A stretch of 64,000 nt of DNA, from assembly GCA_018267275.1 (NCBI GenBank), contig JAFDYV010000011.1:1-64000 (forward strand). The letters are read 5' to 3'. Below, piece by piece: positions 43,852-52,346 of the stretch. The position numbers were made by a program, and so were the translations under genes. The notes under the pieces are model-generated. The model saw only the letters and a list, made by a program, of their open reading frames with translations. It searched no databases and had not been told where the DNA came from. This stretch comes from Bacteroidota bacterium. GTDB lineage: Bacteria > Bacteroidota > Bacteroidia > Cytophagales > Cyclobacteriaceae. Position 1 is the first letter of the stretch; each line of letters begins with the position of its first letter.

Positions 43852-44057
43852 ACGCTTTTTTAAACACCGAAACGGGGAAAGGGTTTTTGAGCTTATTGCA
43901 TTGTGGTGCCAACAACAGCTATTTGCAATGGCAGCTTGAATTATAAGCGTAACATCTAATCTTCTTTATTACTTTGGTCGCTAGGGGCAATGATGGCTTC
44001 AAAAGGCGCATTCAAATAACCAAGCGTTGTGGGCAAAGCATCAAACGAATTTGACCC

Positions 44058-44088
44058 TTTGACTAAATAATTGGAAGATGTAGATTTG
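44058..44088 (+). promoter_or_regulatory. Bacteroidota-type promoter
   Basis: TTTG at 44058-44061, a 19-base gap and TAGATTTG at 44081-44088 match the consensus exactly, 31 bases before the ATG at 44120. The rest of 43852-44057 shows no gene. Confidence 0.65.
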
Positions 44089-44119
44089 AATGAATGTTTA
44101 ACGATTAACTTTTAAGAAT

Positions 44120-44530
44120 ATGAAAAAGTTCAAAAATCTGACTTTGGTTTTGACTTTCTTGACTGTTTTATTGATTGGAACAACCGCTTTTTCATCAAAT
44201 GATTCTGACTTAAAGGAATTTAGAATTGAATTTCAAAGTACAAAAAATGGACTAAAGCTCATCGGTAGGAAGGGAACGGCATTCAAGGAACTTAAATTTA
44301 CTTTACGCAATAACCTTCAGAAATCTATTGACGAATATGGTATGAGAAACCCAAAGTCAGAGAATAATACGCATGATGAGAAGCTAGCAGATTTTGAATT
44401 TACCATTGAAAAGGCGAGAAAAGAATATGTCCTTGTAGGAAAAAAAGGGACAACATGGGCAAGGCTAACCTTTGCCTTTTCTAAGAACAACAAGGCAATT
44501 GTTGATGAAAATGGAGTTACAGTAGAATGA
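44120..44530 (+). CDS. Small secreted protein with internal duplication
   Basis: A signal peptide (to about residue 25) precedes two 43-residue repeats at 33-75 and 91-133. Both share the pattern F-x-I/F...L-x-G-K/R-KGT-x-F/W-x-x-L-x-F and end in D-E-x-G. The repeat is probably a small beta-rich unit. No known family. A perfect promoter match precedes it, so it is likely expressed well and alone. Confidence 0.7.
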   Translation: MKKFKNLTLVLTFLTVLLIGTTAFSSNDSDLKEFRIEFQSTKNGLKLIGRKGTAFKELKFTLRNNLQKSIDEYGMRNPKSENNTHDEKLADFEFTIEKARKEYVLVGKKGTTWARLTFAFSKNNKAIVDENGVTVE

Positions 44531-44678
44531 TCAATGCTACTCGATAAAAAAATATTTCTAGGATCATTTTCTTTAATCCCTTTTTGCCTTTATCTGGATG
44601 AATTCAACGTGCAGTTGGTAGCAGTGAGATGTTAAGTTGAAGTTCGATTTTTATCTGTTGCACGTGAATCGACAATCA

Positions 44679-46730
44679 CTACCTAATCACCTGCAACGCA
44701 GCCTCTGCTGCATACACCACATCTTTATTCCGATTGATTTTTAAGATGCGTTGAATAGAGCCTGCCGCATGGGCAGCGTCTTTACCAATCTTGCCTAAGA
44801 TGGTGATGAGCCGGTATTGCAGGCCGCCATCTTGGTCGGTGGTTTTATCTAGTTTTGAAATAATTGGTGCCACGCTGGCTTTGCCAATTTTCACCAGCGC
44901 TTCTTCGGCCGCATAGGATTCGTTGTCGTAGTCGGTGAGGGAGTTGATCATGTAGTTGATGGCGCGGGTGTTTTGAGTGGCGGTGTTGCCCAGTATTTGT
45001 ACCGCCAATGTTTGAATGTTACGCAGTTTCTCTTTGTCATCAAGCGTACGTTTGTCAAACAAGCGAATCAAGTCAGTTTCAATTGCTTTTGGGCGGTTGC
45101 CCATTTGCACGAGCAGCTTCACCACCCGCAGTTGCTCGTCCAGGTTATTGCCGCGCAGCGTTTGTGCAGCTTCTTCCAATGAGGGGATAACACCGGCAAT
45201 CGGAATATTGTACTTCACGCAAAAGTTGATGCGATCTTCTTTTTGGCTGGGGTAAGGTGTGGTGGTGGCATAGGTGGCAAACCGTGCGCGACATTTTTCA
45301 ACTAAAATTTTCAAATCACTTTCGGGGTAATCTCGTTTGATTTTTTCGTTGCGGTCTTCATAGTCGGTCAACAAAAAGTGAAATGCGAACTCGTACAAAT
45401 TTTCATGTGCTTTTTCGTATTCGTATTTGTTGAAGAAGTCTGCCAGCCAATCGATGATTTCGGTTTTGTTGGCTGCGCGGGTTTCATACTGATAGATATA
45501 ATCCAGTTCGTGGAAAACTGAGATCTTCGAGCGGTCGTCTAAGTTCAAGCGTGGGGAATAGTTCTTGTACACATACTCGCCCAACGTTTGGTTGTAGCGC
45601 ATGGCTTCCATTGTTTCCAAAAAACCAGTTTCAAAAGAAATGGGTCGCGGCAAGCCAATTTTATTTTGGATGAGCAGCGACAAAAATTCGTCTACACGTT
45701 GTTTGGAGATATTCAAGTCGTTGCCTTTGGGTTTACTGATGAGGTATGCCAGATAAGTAGACAGCGAATAACTGCCGTTGCGTTTCAACGATTGCAATCC
45801 CGCCCGCCATTCGTTTTCATCAATCAAATCATCGGCAGCCAAGTAACGTGTAATTTCATAAGCGCGATTATCGGCAATGGGGTTGGCGATGGTATCGAGC
45901 GTAGCAAGAATGAATTGTTTATAGGGAGTGTGCTCGATTTTGAATTTTGAGAAGGAATACATGATATCATAGTGCAGTGCACCACAAAAATCTTCGAACG
46001 GAACTTTAACCGCATCCAGCACCAGCGCATCAATCTTTTCTTGCGAGCTAAGGTCGGACAGGCGTTTGATGAAGTCTTCGCGCTGCTGCGCACAAATTTC
46101 TTTTCTGGATTTGGTGGGCGCGTTGTTTCCGTTGTTGACCGTATTGTTAACCGTGACGTTGACCTGGGGGGTGTTATTGGCGGGTGTGTTATTGTTATTG
46201 ACAATCACGACTGGCTCTGCGGCTTGAAACAGCGTTGCCAGGTTCTTATCCATTTTGATTCGGCCGTTGTAGCTCATCAAAATTTCGCCACTGGCTACGT
46301 CAATCAGGCGGGCACTTACATCTATGTAGGATTTTAGTTTGGTATAAGTTCCTGAAAGCAAAGCATCAATGGGTACCAATTGACCAATTTTCAAGGCAGA
46401 TGCGGGCTTCATCAAATCGGTGAGGATGAACTCTTGCTCTTTGAGTACGGCATCTAGTCGTGTGCGTTCAAATAATTTTATTTTAGCGGGGTGGCCAGCC
46501 AATGAGCCAATGATGGATTCCGTTAAATAGCCACCGAATTGAGTGGAGTTTTGCGTAGAATACTTGGTGGCTGCAAACGGCACCACGGCCAGTCTGATCG
46601 GTGTTACCGAAACAGGCGTGTTGATGACTTGGTTGGTGAGCTCCTGTGTTACCTGAGTGTACTTTCGGGCTTTTTGCGCAAACGAAGAGATGCCCAACAG
46701 CACCGTTAACAACAAAATGAAAGGACGCAT
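44679..46730 (-). CDS. CsgG/FlgO-like exported protein with HEAT-repeat tail
   Basis: After a signal peptide (LLLTVLLGISSFAQ), residues about 40-165 resemble the CsgG/FlgO curli-assembly fold: RLAVVPFAATKYS, YLTESIIGSLAGHPAKIKLFERTRLDAVL, then DALLSGTYTKLKSYIDVSARLIDVASGEILMS. An Asn/Thr-rich linker (about 175-205) follows, then an alpha-helical region. C-terminal HEAT-like repeats end the protein (INSLTDYDNESYAAEEALVKIG, IQRILKINRNKDVVYAAEAAL). The combination suggests an envelope scaffold. Function is unknown. Confidence 0.7.
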   Translation of the reverse strand: MRPFILLLTVLLGISSFAQKARKYTQVTQELTNQVINTPVSVTPIRLAVVPFAATKYSTQNSTQFGGYLTESIIGSLAGHPAKIKLFERTRLDAVLKEQEFILTDLMKPASALKIGQLVPIDALLSGTYTKLKSYIDVSARLIDVASGEILMSYNGRIKMDKNLATLFQAAEPVVIVNNNNTPANNTPQVNVTVNNTVNNGNNAPTKSRKEICAQQREDFIKRLSDLSSQEKIDALVLDAVKVPFEDFCGALHYDIMYSFSKFKIEHTPYKQFILATLDTIANPIADNRAYEITRYLAADDLIDENEWRAGLQSLKRNGSYSLSTYLAYLISKPKGNDLNISKQRVDEFLSLLIQNKIGLPRPISFETGFLETMEAMRYNQTLGEYVYKNYSPRLNLDDRSKISVFHELDYIYQYETRAANKTEIIDWLADFFNKYEYEKAHENLYEFAFHFLLTDYEDRNEKIKRDYPESDLKILVEKCRARFATYATTTPYPSQKEDRINFCVKYNIPIAGVIPSLEEAAQTLRGNNLDEQLRVVKLLVQMGNRPKAIETDLIRLFDKRTLDDKEKLRNIQTLAVQILGNTATQNTRAINYMINSLTDYDNESYAAEEALVKIGKASVAPIISKLDKTTDQDGGLQYRLITILGKIGKDAAHAAGSIQRILKINRNKDVVYAAEAALQVIR

Positions 46731-46788
46731 GCTATTTTTTAATCAAAAATAGCAATACTAATGGATGTTGGCTATGCTTAATTTGATC

Positions 46789-46839
46789 GCCACAGATGCA
46801 CAGATTAATTCATTTCTGCATTATCTGCGAATCTGTGGC
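46789..46839. repeat. Intergenic palindrome, GCCACAGAT family
   Basis: GCCACAGATGCACAGATT on one side is complementary to ATCTGCGAATCTGTGGC on the other, with a short A/T loop. Related words occur at 14796-14812 and at 59430-59485. Confidence 0.5.
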
Positions 46840-46847
46840 CGGCAAGT

Positions 46848-47336
46848 TTACTTCTTCACTAAATTAATAGAAGTCGAATTCACACAATATCGTTTGCCGG
46901 TGAGGGTAGGGCCATCGTCAAATATGTGCCCCAGGTGCGAGCCACATTTAGCGCAAAGAATTTCGGTGCGTACCATTCCATACGACCTGTCTTCTTGCTG
47001 AATGATTTTTCCACCTTCAATTTCTTTATCAAAACTTGGCCAGCCGCAATCTGAATCGAACTTCATATCGGAGGTGAACAACTCATTGCCACAAGCCGCG
47101 CACTTATACACGCCATTGTCGTGGGCGAGGTAATATTTGCCGGCAAAGGGCCGATCGGTGCCTTTTTCGCGCAAGATGTGGTATTGTTCGGGGGTGAGAA
47201 TCTTTTTCCACTCTGCTTCGCTGCGCACAATTTTCTTCACAGTATCGACAGCGGTGCTGGTAGTCGCTACCTTTTTAGTTTGCCCTTGGCAAGCAACCGC
47301 TGCCAACAACACGGTAAGAATCAATAAACGTTGCAT
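46848..47336 (-). CDS. msrB: Peptide methionine (R)-S-oxide reductase, lipoprotein form
   Basis: MsrB repairs oxidised methionine. The 162-residue protein has a lipobox (AVAC) and so should act in the periplasm. Two zinc-binding pairs (CAACGNEL and CAKCGSHLGH) flank the sheet. The catalytic Cys is at about residue 151 in RYCVNSTS. The N-terminal WKKILTPEQYHILREKGTDRPF is typical of MsrB. Confidence 0.94.
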   Translation of the reverse strand: MQRLLILTVLLAAVACQGQTKKVATTSTAVDTVKKIVRSEAEWKKILTPEQYHILREKGTDRPFAGKYYLAHDNGVYKCAACGNELFTSDMKFDSDCGWPSFDKEIEGGKIIQQEDRSYGMVRTEILCAKCGSHLGHIFDDGPTLTGKRYCVNSTSINLVKK

Positions 47337-47431
47337 GTTCTAAATTTTAGTACGATATACGTAAAACAGCTGCCGGGCGGTTTTGGTTTCGGGGTAATTT
47401 AAGCGGGATTGTCGCGGCTACTACCTTTTTA

Positions 47432-47944
47432 CTAAAACATCAGCATGATGATCGTGAGCACAATTCCCGCAGCCGTGAAATACAATCCCTTTTTGAATAT
47501 ATCAGAAGAAGGGATAAACATCCAGAATGCGGAAATCACAAAGAACAATAGCGAAATTCCGAAGAAGATGTTCAAAAAGAACAGCGGACTTTTGGTAGTG
47601 GCCTTGTGCATTTTTGTGAGCTTCTCTAATGCCGCAGGCAGCTCTTTTACTTTGAGGGTTGCCTCGCCTGTTTTGGTATTGTAAGTGCCGTTTTGGAAGT
47701 ACACCAAATCACCTTCAGTCTTTTCGATTTTGAAATCGCGTATGCGCAAAGTTTTGCCCACTTCCTCCAACGGAGTTTCTACCGGCAGGGTGCTGGTTTT
47801 TATTTTTTCTTTTTTTAGAAAGTCAGTGTTGCGAAAAATCATCACAATTCCGCTGATGGCATAAATGGCCATAATGCCTGCCAGAAAAAAGCCGAGGTAG
47901 CGGTGATACACGCGCATGTTTTGAGAGGTCATAGTTCTTAACAA
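47432..47944 (-). CDS. PepSY-domain membrane protein
   Basis: The 170-residue product has a first helix with YHRYLGFFLAGIMAIYAISGI, characteristic of the PepSY-associated transmembrane family. A soluble part of about 80 residues follows, then two C-terminal helices. The start may be at the second Met (47932). PepSY membrane proteins are often linked to iron or flavin reduction. It is divergent from the gene at 48025. Confidence 0.78.
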   Translation of the reverse strand: MLRTMTSQNMRVYHRYLGFFLAGIMAIYAISGIVMIFRNTDFLKKEKIKTSTLPVETPLEEVGKTLRIRDFKIEKTEGDLVYFQNGTYNTKTGEATLKVKELPAALEKLTKMHKATTKSPLFFLNIFFGISLLFFVISAFWMFIPSSDIFKKGLYFTAAGIVLTIIMLMF

Positions 47945-48024
47945 AGGGATTTAGTTTAACAAGTTTCAAATATAAGTTTAAAAGCTTAAGTTGAAACCTT
48001 AACTTAACCTTAACGGCAACCTTT

Positions 48025-48366
48025 ATGTCTCGCATTCCACCCAAAATGAAACAACCTGCAGCCCGCAATACGGGAGTGTACCATGTATTGCCGGTAACTG
48101 CGGGTCAAACACAATTCTCGGTTGATGTAAGGTTTTCTGAAAAGCCCAAGACCAGCGAACACTATTTGACAGCAGCAGGCGCAGACGGTCAGGTGCTGTG
48201 GCGCAGCTTGGTGTTTCGCTACGTTTATGATGAACGGTTGGAGGGCGATGTTCAAGATATATTTCCCGTTGACTTATTTGTTGAAGAAGATAGCGTAGTG
48301 GTAGAGTTAGAAAACCGCGACCTATTTAAGTTCAACAGATTGACCGGGAAGAGAATCGTTGTGTGA
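48025..48366 (+). CDS. Small protein of unknown function
   Basis: The 113-residue product has no signal peptide or known motif. Its pattern of alternating hydrophobic residues (WRSLVFRYVYDERLEGDVQDIF, VDLFVEEDSVVVELENRD) suggests an all-beta fold. It lies alone between divergent PepSY and convergent blh genes. Confidence 0.55.
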   Translation: MSRIPPKMKQPAARNTGVYHVLPVTAGQTQFSVDVRFSEKPKTSEHYLTAAGADGQVLWRSLVFRYVYDERLEGDVQDIFPVDLFVEEDSVVVELENRDLFKFNRLTGKRIVV

Positions 48367-48471
48367 TAATTGTTTTGGACCAACCCTCGACTGGCTAAGA
48401 TTCATCGAAAGAGTATTTTTTTCGAACGGACCGGCTTAACAATGAGGCTGACAGCCTACGAATGGTTTTGA

Positions 48472-49368
48472 TTAAGTGCTTTGCCGGTGGTTGGGTTGGT
48501 GATAAAGACGATGCATCACCAACACATGGGGGAGTGTAATCAATGAAAGCAAGATAAACGCTTCTGAAATTTGAAAGCCCCTCATGTAGACATACAATCC
48601 AAAGGCAACAAGTGCAATCGCACTAAAGGGAAGCATCTTCTTTAGAAACTGAAACATGTCTCCCCCAAAATTTTGTTGGAAAAATATAGTCTGATGTCGC
48701 ACTGATTGCAGCGAGTGCCACAGGCAAAATACGATGATAAATCCGGTGAGCAGTGGAGTAAGCCAATACCAAAGTGTGACCACAACAAATTGAATGGTGT
48801 AATACAAGATATTTTTACGTTCGAAAAGGAATAAGCTTACGAGGTAAATGCTACCCAAAAAAATGAGAGAAATAATTCTAAGATGATTGAAGTCTTTATA
48901 ATGGTCGCTTGAGTTAATAGTCAAGTTTTTGTGGATGGAAAGCATCTGATTAAAAATGGTAAATGCTTCCTGCCAATGGAAAATAACAGGAACGATGATT
49001 AACCAAATTCCCCACAGCCAGGAGGGCAGATACCGAAGGGATTCATTTTCAAAATTTGATTGGCCGAAATGGTGAAATGACATGAGAAAAAAAAGAACAA
49101 AAGCCAAAATCGGAGCAAACCACCAGAGCAAGATGTACAAACCAATAACGCCCAGATAAACGGCTAAGAACTTAAGCATCCCAAAGGCTGATGGGTCATC
49201 TCGATAGAGATAATCGTTTGAGCCGTGTGGAATACCCACTATGCAAAGTAAAACTCCACAAAGGATCGATTGCGCCACGGGTGGTACTGGTACAAAATAA
49301 AAAACAGCAATCAGCGCGAGCTGCACGGCAAGTTGTATTTGAAATAATCTAGATCGGATGTACATCAA
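48472..49368 (-). CDS. blh: Beta-carotene 15,15'-dioxygenase, Brp/Blh family
   Basis: Blh splits beta-carotene into two retinal molecules, the rhodopsin chromophore. The 298-residue protein has about eight membrane helices. The conserved histidine sites are IPHGSNDYLY, SFHHFGQSNFE, LWHSLQSVRHQ and LPHVLVMHRLYH, which bind the iron. It overlaps crtY by 4 bases, so lycopene cyclisation and retinal formation are translationally coupled next to the rhodopsin gene. Confidence 0.94.
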   Translation of the reverse strand: MMYIRSRLFQIQLAVQLALIAVFYFVPVPPVAQSILCGVLLCIVGIPHGSNDYLYRDDPSAFGMLKFLAVYLGVIGLYILLWWFAPILAFVLFFLMSFHHFGQSNFENESLRYLPSWLWGIWLIIVPVIFHWQEAFTIFNQMLSIHKNLTINSSDHYKDFNHLRIISLIFLGSIYLVSLFLFERKNILYYTIQFVVVTLWYWLTPLLTGFIIVFCLWHSLQSVRHQTIFFQQNFGGDMFQFLKKMLPFSAIALVAFGLYVYMRGFQISEAFILLSLITLPHVLVMHRLYHQPNHRQST

Positions 49369-50516
49369 CTTTTGAACATGTAAACAATCAGCGATCTTAA
49401 AAATAGACCAATCGGCAGCCGTGCGAAGATGGCGATTTCTTCAGTGATTTCAGTTTCTTCATCCAAAAACTTGAGGATGCGCTGAATGGGCTGTGTGCTA
49501 AACAAGCGTTCAAAGATTTCTTTGCCGCGGTAGGGATGACTTTTTAAAATTTGCAGCAAGAGTATATCGTACACGCGAAATCGAAGTTTGCGATGCAACG
49601 TTGGGAGTTTCGTTTTATTTTTCAACGCATGCGCCATCGCGTTGGCGTGCGCGTACATCCGCTTAAATCCAAAACCCGTGGTGGGTTTGATGGCCCCTGC
49701 CGGTGTGCCTATGAATATAATCCGATCAGTAGCACTCTGTGATTTTTCGGTTACGTCAAATTGTGGTGTCATGGGTATTGCACCTGTTTCTACTTCCATG
49801 ATTTCGTACGCACACCCTTTTTTGCTCATATACTCCCTTAATGAGACTTCTGCTTCTGCTGTCGAAAGTTTTTCTGCGCCAAAGCGTGTCATCTCTACCA
49901 ACGCTTCATCTTTTGAATAGGGGAGTTCGTACATGAATTGCGTAGCAGTACTTTGTGCTACGTCAAAGTCCATCATTGACATACTGTTATCGTTAAATAC
50001 AGGTCGGGTGGTTTTTACCCGCCAGCCGACAAAAGACTGCCACAAAAACAGTTCGTGCTGTTTTGGTTGTGTTAGCCAAGTTGATACAAACACACGATCT
50101 GACAGCCATACTTCATTTGAAGTTTTAACCACAGCGTGGTGCGAGCCTTCGCTCACATCGACTACTTTTTCAAATTTCCACTCAATCGATTTGCAATTTT
50201 TTAATGTAGCCTTCATTTGGGCATAGAAATCTGCGCTACGCACGTGGAAATATCGATAAGGTGCGAGGGTAACAACTTCTTTTTTTCCTTGCCCATGGCG
50301 AATCCATTGCCATTCTTTACTCACCATTGATTGGGGCGCCAATGCCTGCGATGCCCAATAGCACCAGGTACGGTCATTTTCTTTTGCTTGATCCGATTCT
50401 ACAATGCACAGCGTGTTATTTTCCAGAAGTCCATTTTCCAATAGTGCGTAAGCAAGCCAAAGTCCGGAGGCGCCCGCACCTACGATAGTGAAGTTGTAAA
50501 ATGGAAAATTGTTCAC
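49365..50516 (-). CDS. crtY: Lycopene beta-cyclase, FAD-dependent CrtY type
   Basis: The 383-residue flavoprotein begins with a dinucleotide-binding motif (FTIVGAGASGLWLAYALLE). It carries the cyclase signature DRTWCYW near residue 48, and GTPAGAIKPTTGFGFKRMYA near the C-terminus. It converts lycopene to beta-carotene, the substrate of Blh. It is the second lycopene cyclase in the window and belongs to an unrelated fold from the CrtYcd type at 41566. A terminator hairpin lies between it and the rhodopsin gene upstream. Confidence 0.93.
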   Translation of the reverse strand: MNNFPFYNFTIVGAGASGLWLAYALLENGLLENNTLCIVESDQAKENDRTWCYWASQALAPQSMVSKEWQWIRHGQGKKEVVTLAPYRYFHVRSADFYAQMKATLKNCKSIEWKFEKVVDVSEGSHHAVVKTSNEVWLSDRVFVSTWLTQPKQHELFLWQSFVGWRVKTTRPVFNDNSMSMMDFDVAQSTATQFMYELPYSKDEALVEMTRFGAEKLSTAEAEVSLREYMSKKGCAYEIMEVETGAIPMTPQFDVTEKSQSATDRIIFIGTPAGAIKPTTGFGFKRMYAHANAMAHALKNKTKLPTLHRKLRFRVYDILLLQILKSHPYRGKEIFERLFSTQPIQRILKFLDEETEITEEIAIFARLPIGLFLRSLIVYMFKS

Positions 50517-50527
50517 GAGATAGAATT

Positions 50528-50560
50528 AAAAAAAGGGAGCCATCGACAAAATGGCTCCCT
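50528..50560 (-). terminator. Minus-strand terminator between rhodopsin and crtY
   Basis: A perfect 10-base-pair stem (AGGGAGCCAT/ATGGCTCCCT, 7-base loop) is followed on the minus strand by seven T residues. It lies 20 bases after the rhodopsin stop and 12 bases before the crtY start codon. Confidence 0.85.
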
Positions 50561-50579
50561 GAACATGAACAAAATAAAT

Positions 50580-51320
50580 TTAAGCTTTAGCGCCTTTAGC
50601 CGATATGGCAACGCTATATACTACCAAGCCAAAACCAATTTTGTTGATGGCATCTGCAATGTTGTAGAACAAGTCTACATTAGAGGCACTCCATCCCAAT
50701 CCGGTGTTGAGCCATCCACCCGGCATACACATGTAGCCAATTGGGTAAACGGCCCATCCCACCAATACAAACCAACCTAAAATGTTGATACCTCTGATTA
50801 CTACAGCATCGCCAGAATTTTTGGCCAACTGAGCCACTTCTCCAAACCATGCTGTGTACAAAATGTAGATGTAACCGATGGTAGAAAGTACTCCCCACAA
50901 AACACTGTGTCCTGTAGATCCGTCAGTAAATGCTTCACCGATGTAACCTGTTACCAGCATCCAAACAGATGCGATGATTAACTTCCACAACAACGCAACT
51001 TTTGCACCAGCTGCTTTGGTCAGCAAGTAAAACTCTACGCACATCAAAGGTACAGTCAATGTCCAGTCAATGTAACGCAGTGCTGTTGGTGTTTGGCCTG
51101 TTGCCAGGTAGTAATCGCGCATGTAGTAATAGTGTACTGCAGCGATTCCGGTAATCAATCCAGAAACCAACAATGAAAGTTTCCACTTACCATCTACGCT
51201 GCTTCTTTCCATAAAAAAGAAAACAGCAGAAGCAAGCATGGCCATGTAGCCGGTGAAGAATGTAAATGCAATCGGATCATCCACTGGGATTTTCACGATG
51301 TCGAGAAGTAATGTGTTCAT
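50580..51320 (-). CDS. Proton-pumping rhodopsin, proteorhodopsin/xanthorhodopsin group
   Basis: The 246-residue, seven-helix protein binds retinal at Lys227 (ADAINKIGFG). Helix C (RYIDWTLTVPLMCVEF) carries Asp85 as proton acceptor, Thr89 and Glu96 as donor, the DTE set of outward proton pumps. Met93 at the spectral-tuning site predicts green absorption. His63 lies in the place of the proteorhodopsin His that pairs with the acceptor. In helix E, Gly143 (LWGVLSTIGYIYILY) replaces the bulky residue of bacteriorhodopsin (Trp138), opening space for a carotenoid antenna. crtY and blh follow in the same direction. Confidence 0.97.
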   Translation of the reverse strand: MNTLLLDIVKIPVDDPIAFTFFTGYMAMLASAVFFFMERSSVDGKWKLSLLVSGLITGIAAVHYYYMRDYYLATGQTPTALRYIDWTLTVPLMCVEFYLLTKAAGAKVALLWKLIIASVWMLVTGYIGEAFTDGSTGHSVLWGVLSTIGYIYILYTAWFGEVAQLAKNSGDAVVIRGINILGWFVLVGWAVYPIGYMCMPGGWLNTGLGWSASNVDLFYNIADAINKIGFGLVVYSVAISAKGAKA

Positions 51321-51360
51321 ATAATTTGTGTTTAAGGGTTAAAACTGAATCTTAAACACA

Positions 51361-51383
51361 GGTTGTTTCCGCTTGTTACAACC
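51361..51383. promoter_or_regulatory. Inverted repeat upstream of the rhodopsin gene
   Basis: GGTTGT and ACAACC are separated by 11 bases, centred about 50 bases before the rhodopsin start. It could be a regulator site. No regulator is identified, and no clear -7/-33 pair was found in 51321-51611, which holds no gene I can support. Confidence 0.3.
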
Positions 51384-51611
51384 GTTTGAAATATAATTTT
51401 GAAAATTTTTATTCTTGTGGAGGTTTGAATTTCTTTTCACTGAAAAAGTAAAACAGTTCATTTTTCAGAGTCAAAAATCGATAAATGATGAACACGTATT
51501 TTTTGTTGAAGCGATTTGCGATAAATGGCGAATTGTTTAATCAATGATCATTCGGGGAAATTATTGCGCGCGTTGCAAAACAGTTGGCGCAGAGAAAAAT
51601 TGAAACAAGTT

Positions 51612-52346
51612 TTAATCTTCGTAGGCTATGTTCACGAAGTTTGGAGTGCTATCAGGTTTGGCGTAACTCAATCTTCCTATTCGATAGGTAGTATGATAAC
51701 TATCCAAACCTGAGCACGTGATGCTCTTTGCTTTTTCTATGTCCACAAATCCATCTACGCAAAGACAATCACTTGGAAAGGAGATGTGCTTGATTTCCCC
51801 AATTACCATAATGGTGCCGTTTAGTGCTATGTCGAGTCGCTGTTTGAATTCTACTCCCATCTGAATTCGGCTTTCTTTTACAAACGGAGCTTTCCAACCA
51901 TTTTTGAACTCACGCGTCAAGCCTGTGGCATCAAATTCTGAAATTTCCTTTGCATAACGTGCCGATGTTTGGTGCGCTTGCTTGTAAATGTTTTCATTTA
52001 AGTGATTGATGGTGTACATACCTGTTTCCAGAATGTTGGAGAGTGTGTGTCTGTCTACCGAGTCAGGCCTTACAATAAATGCAATCAATGGGGGATTGGC
52101 GCCAATGTGAAAAATGGAATTGAAAATTGCGACATTGGTTGATCCTGTACCATCGATCGTGCTGATCAAACAAACACTCTTAAAGCCGCCAAGACTATTT
52201 ATCAACTGGGCACGCTTCCTTGATTCCATCGCCATGATCTGGCTATAGTCAAGTTGAGTCACTGAATCTGTCATTATTTCTTTTTGTTCATAACTGGCTA
52301 CTGAGAATAAACCGCTGTAATGGCAAAAGTCTTTGTCTTCGATCAT
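51612..52346 (-). CDS. Flavin reductase family protein, long form
   Basis: The core (LINSLGGFKSVCLISTIDGTGSTNVAIFNSIFHIGANPPLIAF) is that of FMN-binding split-barrel flavin reductases. It continues with ILETGMYTINHLNENIYKQAHQTS. The ATG at 52346 overlaps the stop of the upstream SDR gene (ATGA), which fixes the likely start at 244 residues; a later Met at 52274 is possible. It may supply reduced flavin to neighbouring photolyase-like or oxygenase proteins. A paralogous family member lies at 59493. Confidence 0.82.
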   Translation of the reverse strand: MIEDKDFCHYSGLFSVASYEQKEIMTDSVTQLDYSQIMAMESRKRAQLINSLGGFKSVCLISTIDGTGSTNVAIFNSIFHIGANPPLIAFIVRPDSVDRHTLSNILETGMYTINHLNENIYKQAHQTSARYAKEISEFDATGLTREFKNGWKAPFVKESRIQMGVEFKQRLDIALNGTIMVIGEIKHISFPSDCLCVDGFVDIEKAKSITCSGLDSYHTTYRIGRLSYAKPDSTPNFVNIAYED

